Positions 60,795-64,000 of a stretch of DNA of 64,000 nucleotides are shown in pieces. Position numbers and translations under genes: made by a program. The notes beneath the pieces were generated by a model. That model ran no database searches. It saw only the letters and a program-made list of their open reading frames with translations, and was not told the origin of the DNA. Where the stretch lies: positions 4,278,001-4,342,000 of the forward strand of contig OX344753.2 of assembly GCA_947034885.2 (NCBI GenBank), read 5' to 3'. This DNA is from Thuidium tamariscinum. Taxonomy: Eukaryota > Streptophyta > Bryopsida > Hypnales > Thuidiaceae. How positions within the stretch are numbered: position 1 is the first letter of the stretch; each line of letters opens with the position of its first letter.

Positions 60795-61385
60795 ACTTAA
60801 TGTTGCATGGTTACAGTCCTTTTAGGGACCCATAGTCCCATACTAGACCACCGCCCTCCGTCGAAGTCTTGCTGGTAGAAGCAACCAGTCCTGTGGGATA
60901 CACGTCACTCAGTATTCCCAATGCACCAAAACCACCGCAACACCCGAAAGGCCGAAATCAACTCAAGCTTACTTGCAACTCGCTTAGTATTTCTCGAAAA
61001 CAAGTCAAGCTCAACCTCCTCGTGATTCGAAATTTCACCATTGCAACATCTGAATGAGGCTCATTCCAAAACAATTGCAAACTTTGACACGAACGCTGGA
61101 GTGAATGAATCATAAATGATAGCTGCCTTGCATTTGGCCCCGCGTGAGAAGTGTAATAAAATCAAGGACATAATCACCTTGAAAGAGTGAGTCCAGGACC
61201 AGTACTGTTCAAGGCAATATTAAAATCCGACCTCGTGAACGTGCATTGTGAAAGAGGGCCCAAATAGCGTCATGTCAATTGAGTCGACTTACGCTTGCAC
61301 ACCAGTCTTAATGCCTCGTCTACCAAGACAAGGATTCCACTGCATGCTGTAGAGTCTCCAGGAACCCAAACAAACGCTGATACCT
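60795..61385 (-). other. Unidentified conserved segment, right copy
   Basis: It matches 10287-10864 of the left arm. Possible splice sites are kept (GTAAGTCG donor near 61293, acceptor TATCCCACAG near 60892). An 8-bp insertion (TTTAATAT) near 61217 and several single-base indels change the frame relative to the left copy. No protein family could be assigned. Confidence 0.35.
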
Positions 61386-61625
61386 TCACAAAAAACGTCG
61401 AAAGAGCAATTTCATTCGAAAAAACCCCTCTCAATTCTGAAATAAAATTCTACAGAAAGGATCCAACGAAAAGATGAAAAACATGGGCATCATTTCCCAT
61501 CTCACCTCTCTTTTCAAGTCAAAATTTTATAACTGCAAGAACTAATAAAGTCACCAACACTCTTGTAACTACCTATTCCCGAAAGAAAGAACTAATAGAG
61601 TTCCAACGTATATCTATCTCACTTA

Positions 61626-61981
61626 TTATTGATCAATCGACCCTGGCTTACCAGCTTTCCTTTTGAGCGACCTTACTAAAGAAGAAATTTCAGCTTTTCG
61701 CTTACGGTCGTGGACTCGTGGGATCCCAATGCAGCATCTGTAGCATCAGGATCCACAACATCGGATGCAACATTGGCTCCCTTAGAGTCGCCACCGTCAT
61801 CAGATTTCTGCAATCTTCTTCGTTGCGACTCAGCAAGAATTTTCAGCTGCGCTGCAGACTTACGGAACTGAGGATTGGTGGGATCAATGGCATAGTGATG
61901 ATTTGAAAAAAGCGCAGCAAAACGAGGATCGGAAAGATCTGCAGTGGCTAATTTCTCTTCCTCTTGCTGATAATCTTCATC
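61626..61981 (-). pseudogene. ESF1: ESF1 homologue relic, C-terminal exon
   Basis: On the minus strand, after an acceptor (ACAACATAG), the frame reads DEDYQQEEEKLATADLS and DPRFAALFSNHHYAIDPT, then NPQFRKSAAQLKIL. This is the strongly conserved C-terminal motif of ESF1 (DPRF.ALF....A.DPT.PQF..SA). Near 61715 the frame shifts and KRKAEISSLVRSLKRKAG follows to a TAA, the usual lysine-rich ESF1 tail. The total of 356 nt is not a multiple of three, confirming a frameshift. Upstream ESF1 exons are missing here, and the left arm has the complementary middle part. ESF1 acts in nucleolar 18S rRNA processing; this copy cannot encode it. Confidence 0.88.
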
Positions 61982-62415
61982 CTATGTTGTAATGCCCGAG
62001 TCTCAAACTCAGGAGCCTTGTAGCGTGGAAGAGCGAAGAGAGTGGACTTGAGGCTGACCCGCCCGGACAGAAGAATTGAACAGTCCTGGGTAACAATAAC
62101 TGACACTGTGAAGTTCATTAACTGGCAGTTTGAACAAGATATCAGTGGAGAACTTGAGATTACTTTCTAATTAAATTATTTTAAGAAGAATGAAAAACAT
62201 ATCCCATGTATACACCCATGGAAGGAAAAGATTAGGAAAATTCTCTAAATAGGCGGAGAATTAGTGAAGTGCAAAATCTCATGAAAATGGGTATGTTGAC
62301 ATTTTAATTTGTAAAAAATAGAAATTTTTCTTTAAACTAACAAAATTGTTCATTTGAGTTGATGGTAACAAGTAATGAGATTACACTAGAAAAATAATCT
62401 TAGAATCATCTTCAA

Positions 62416-63458
62416 GGTGATTGCAAGAAACACTTGTGCTATTTTGCATCACACGTTACATAGTCAGTCAATCACTAATCTATTTTTTGGCCATAACTTT
62501 TGTGTTTTGGCTCCAATTGACTTAAGATTTGTAGGGAAGGTGATCATGACTTTCATAAACCTTTTCTAATTTTTTCATAGTTTTCAAAAATAATTTACTA
62601 TCCAAAAATAGCCCCTTATTGAATGTCACACTTTGCACTTTAGGAGTTTTTAGTATTAAAGAGTACCTTTTTTTTAATGATGTTGAGATGAAATTTTGAT
62701 GAGATGGTGTTCTAATAGAGTTGTAGTTCTTCAAGGAATTTTTTTTAAAGATAGTTAATTTTATATGGTGTAAAGGCTACAAAGTGAAATGAAGTAGTGA
62801 ACTTTTTTTTGCTTATATTTTAAAACATATGAAATATTATTTTGGTGGATTTTTTGTGAACGACCATTTCTATAGAGCTATTGCAAATACCTAGTTTTTA
62901 TTTTTTGTAATAATTTTTTATTTTTACTATTTTTCCCTAATTAAAAGATGAAAGATTGAAAGTATGTATTTTCTTAAGACTTAGTACTTTTTAAATTCTC
63001 TTATTTAGAAAAATTTTCTATAGAATTATTTCATTGAATACCTTTGTTTTGAAGGTGTAGACATTAGTCATATTTTTCAAGTTTAAAAAATAATAATTTT
63101 CTAATTTTAAAGTACTCCCAAAATATTCATGAAAACGCAACAAATAGTACCATTAGGTGAAATCTGAAGGCATTACAGGGCTGTTTTGGGTATATTCCCG
63201 AAACGGCTCCCAATGCCACTAACTGCTATCAAGCTGACTTTTATCAAAAAATAAATAAATAAAAAATTGGCGGGGGGTCCTGAAATATGAAAATAAGTTC
63301 AAAAAAAATTTGAAAAAAAATAAATTATTACATGGCAGTGTCCTGACCACATAGGATTCAAGTTCAATGGGCAGAAATTGTGTTCCCGTAGTCCGGGAAC
63401 CTGCAGTCTTCTAATGCCCTCAAATTTCATCTAATGAAGTGTTTCTTGCAATCACCCC
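62416..63458 (+). mobile_element. Type A element, 4-bp TSD TCAA, carrying an E insert
   Basis: It starts GGTGATTGCAAGAAACACTT and ends AAGTGTTTCTTGCAATCACCC. TCAA flanks it at 62412-62415 and 63459-63462. Removing the E element at 63151-63436 leaves ~757 bp, the normal size. Confidence 0.8.
63151..63436 (+). mobile_element. E-family element, copy 3 (diverged)
   Basis: The 286-bp insert starts CATTAGGTGAAATCTGAAGG and its reverse complement starts CATTAGATGAAATTTGAGGG. Flanking bases AATAGTAC and AAGTGTTTC rejoin to the normal type A end with nothing duplicated. GTTCCCGTAGTCCGGGAAC at 63382-63400 is the family hairpin with a changed base pair (A-T to G-C), 36 bp from the end. GGCAGTGTCCTGACCACAT parallels copy 1. 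Confidence 0.8.
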
Positions 63459-64000
63459 TCAATGCTTAGAAATTGCACACAATGGGAGTGTTGTTTGCAC
63501 TCATGTAAAAGACACAAAATAATGTAGTTTTAAATTCCAAATATGCTTTTCTATTATGAAAATATACTATAAATGTTTTAGCTCTACATCATTAAATTTT
63601 GAGACTCCTAGTGTGGTAAAAATCCCTTTAGAAACCTTACATTGTGAGTTTGTGACAAATTAACAAAAATAAATTTAAATTAATATTATTATTATTTTAA
63701 TTTTTGAAAAACAAAAGATGCCAAAACCATCAAATTAGGAAGGTCTACTAATTATTCAATGTTCTTAAGACTTTAGATTCAAAAAATTTAGTAAAAATGA
63801 ACAACATCCATGGAAGGTGTACTTTAAAATTTTTAGCAAACATGTGGTATAGTATAGGAAGGTATTAATTTATAGTGCCAAAAAATTAGAAAACAATTTG
63901 AAGTAATATACAATGTGCAAAATAATGTACACTCAATTATAAGTAATATATATCAATAATATCTCTTTTCTTTTTTAAATTTCTTTAAGACACCCTTCAA

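Larger units (their letters stand above)
55470..62112. repeat. Right arm of large inverted duplication
   Basis: This is the inverted partner of 9403-16230. Gene order is identical when read from the spacer outward: leader, B3 gene, unidentified segment, ESF1 piece, then the shared outer flank ending in AACAATAACTGACACTG. Compared with the left arm it keeps the complete B3 exon 5 and ~0.9 kb of following sequence. Confidence 0.85.
62165..64000 (-). mobile_element. Type B copy with nested A and E elements, plus flank
   Basis: Type B sequence occupies about 62165-62415 and 63463-63790, split by a type A element. The final ~200 bases match the inverted copy at 49810-50030, beyond the type B body. 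The window ends inside this repeat. Confidence 0.6.

Overview
The window reads as nuclear DNA of a green plant, probably a land plant. It is AT-rich and intron-bearing. It carries a B3 DNA-binding-domain gene (a plant-lineage family), relics of the conserved eukaryotic rRNA-processing gene ESF1, a Ty1/copia gag relic, a Tourist-type MITE and dense non-autonomous DNA transposons. Nothing in the sequence fixes the species. No rRNA, tRNA, CRISPR array or prokaryotic operon was seen. All homology statements come from reading by eye; no alignments were run.

The main structure is an inverted duplication. A left arm at about 9.4-16.2 kb and a right arm at about 55.5-62.1 kb are reverse-complement copies separated by roughly 39 kb. 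Each arm holds, from the spacer side outwards, a promoter and 5' UTR, a five-exon B3-domain gene, an unidentified conserved segment and a piece of ESF1. The right B3 gene (56478-59961, + strand) reads through five exons to a predicted 539-residue protein with two B3 domains. The left one is a pseudogene: exon 4 carries two indels and exon 5, which encodes most of the second B3 domain, is largely deleted. The arms keep complementary parts of ESF1: middle exons on the left, the C-terminal exon on the right. Two further B3-gene relics lie at 6.9-7.25 kb and 29.7-31.8 kb.

Elsewhere the window is AT-rich repeat without convincing genes. A family of about 0.6-0.75 kb elements (two internal types, with subtypes) shares ends close to GGGTGATTGCAAGAAACACT and makes 4-bp target duplications, several of them exact and one backed by an empty paralogous site. 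A second family (288, 365 and 286 bp copies) has CATAAGA/CATTAGA-type inverted ends, a hairpin always 36 bp from one end, and no visible target duplication where an empty site can be compared. Others include an element of about 2.9 kb with an 8-bp duplication, a 327-bp retrotransposon-like insertion with a 17-bp duplication, and several nests of element within element.

Only the right-arm B3 gene looks potentially functional. The rest records repeated local duplication, inversion, decay and transposition.
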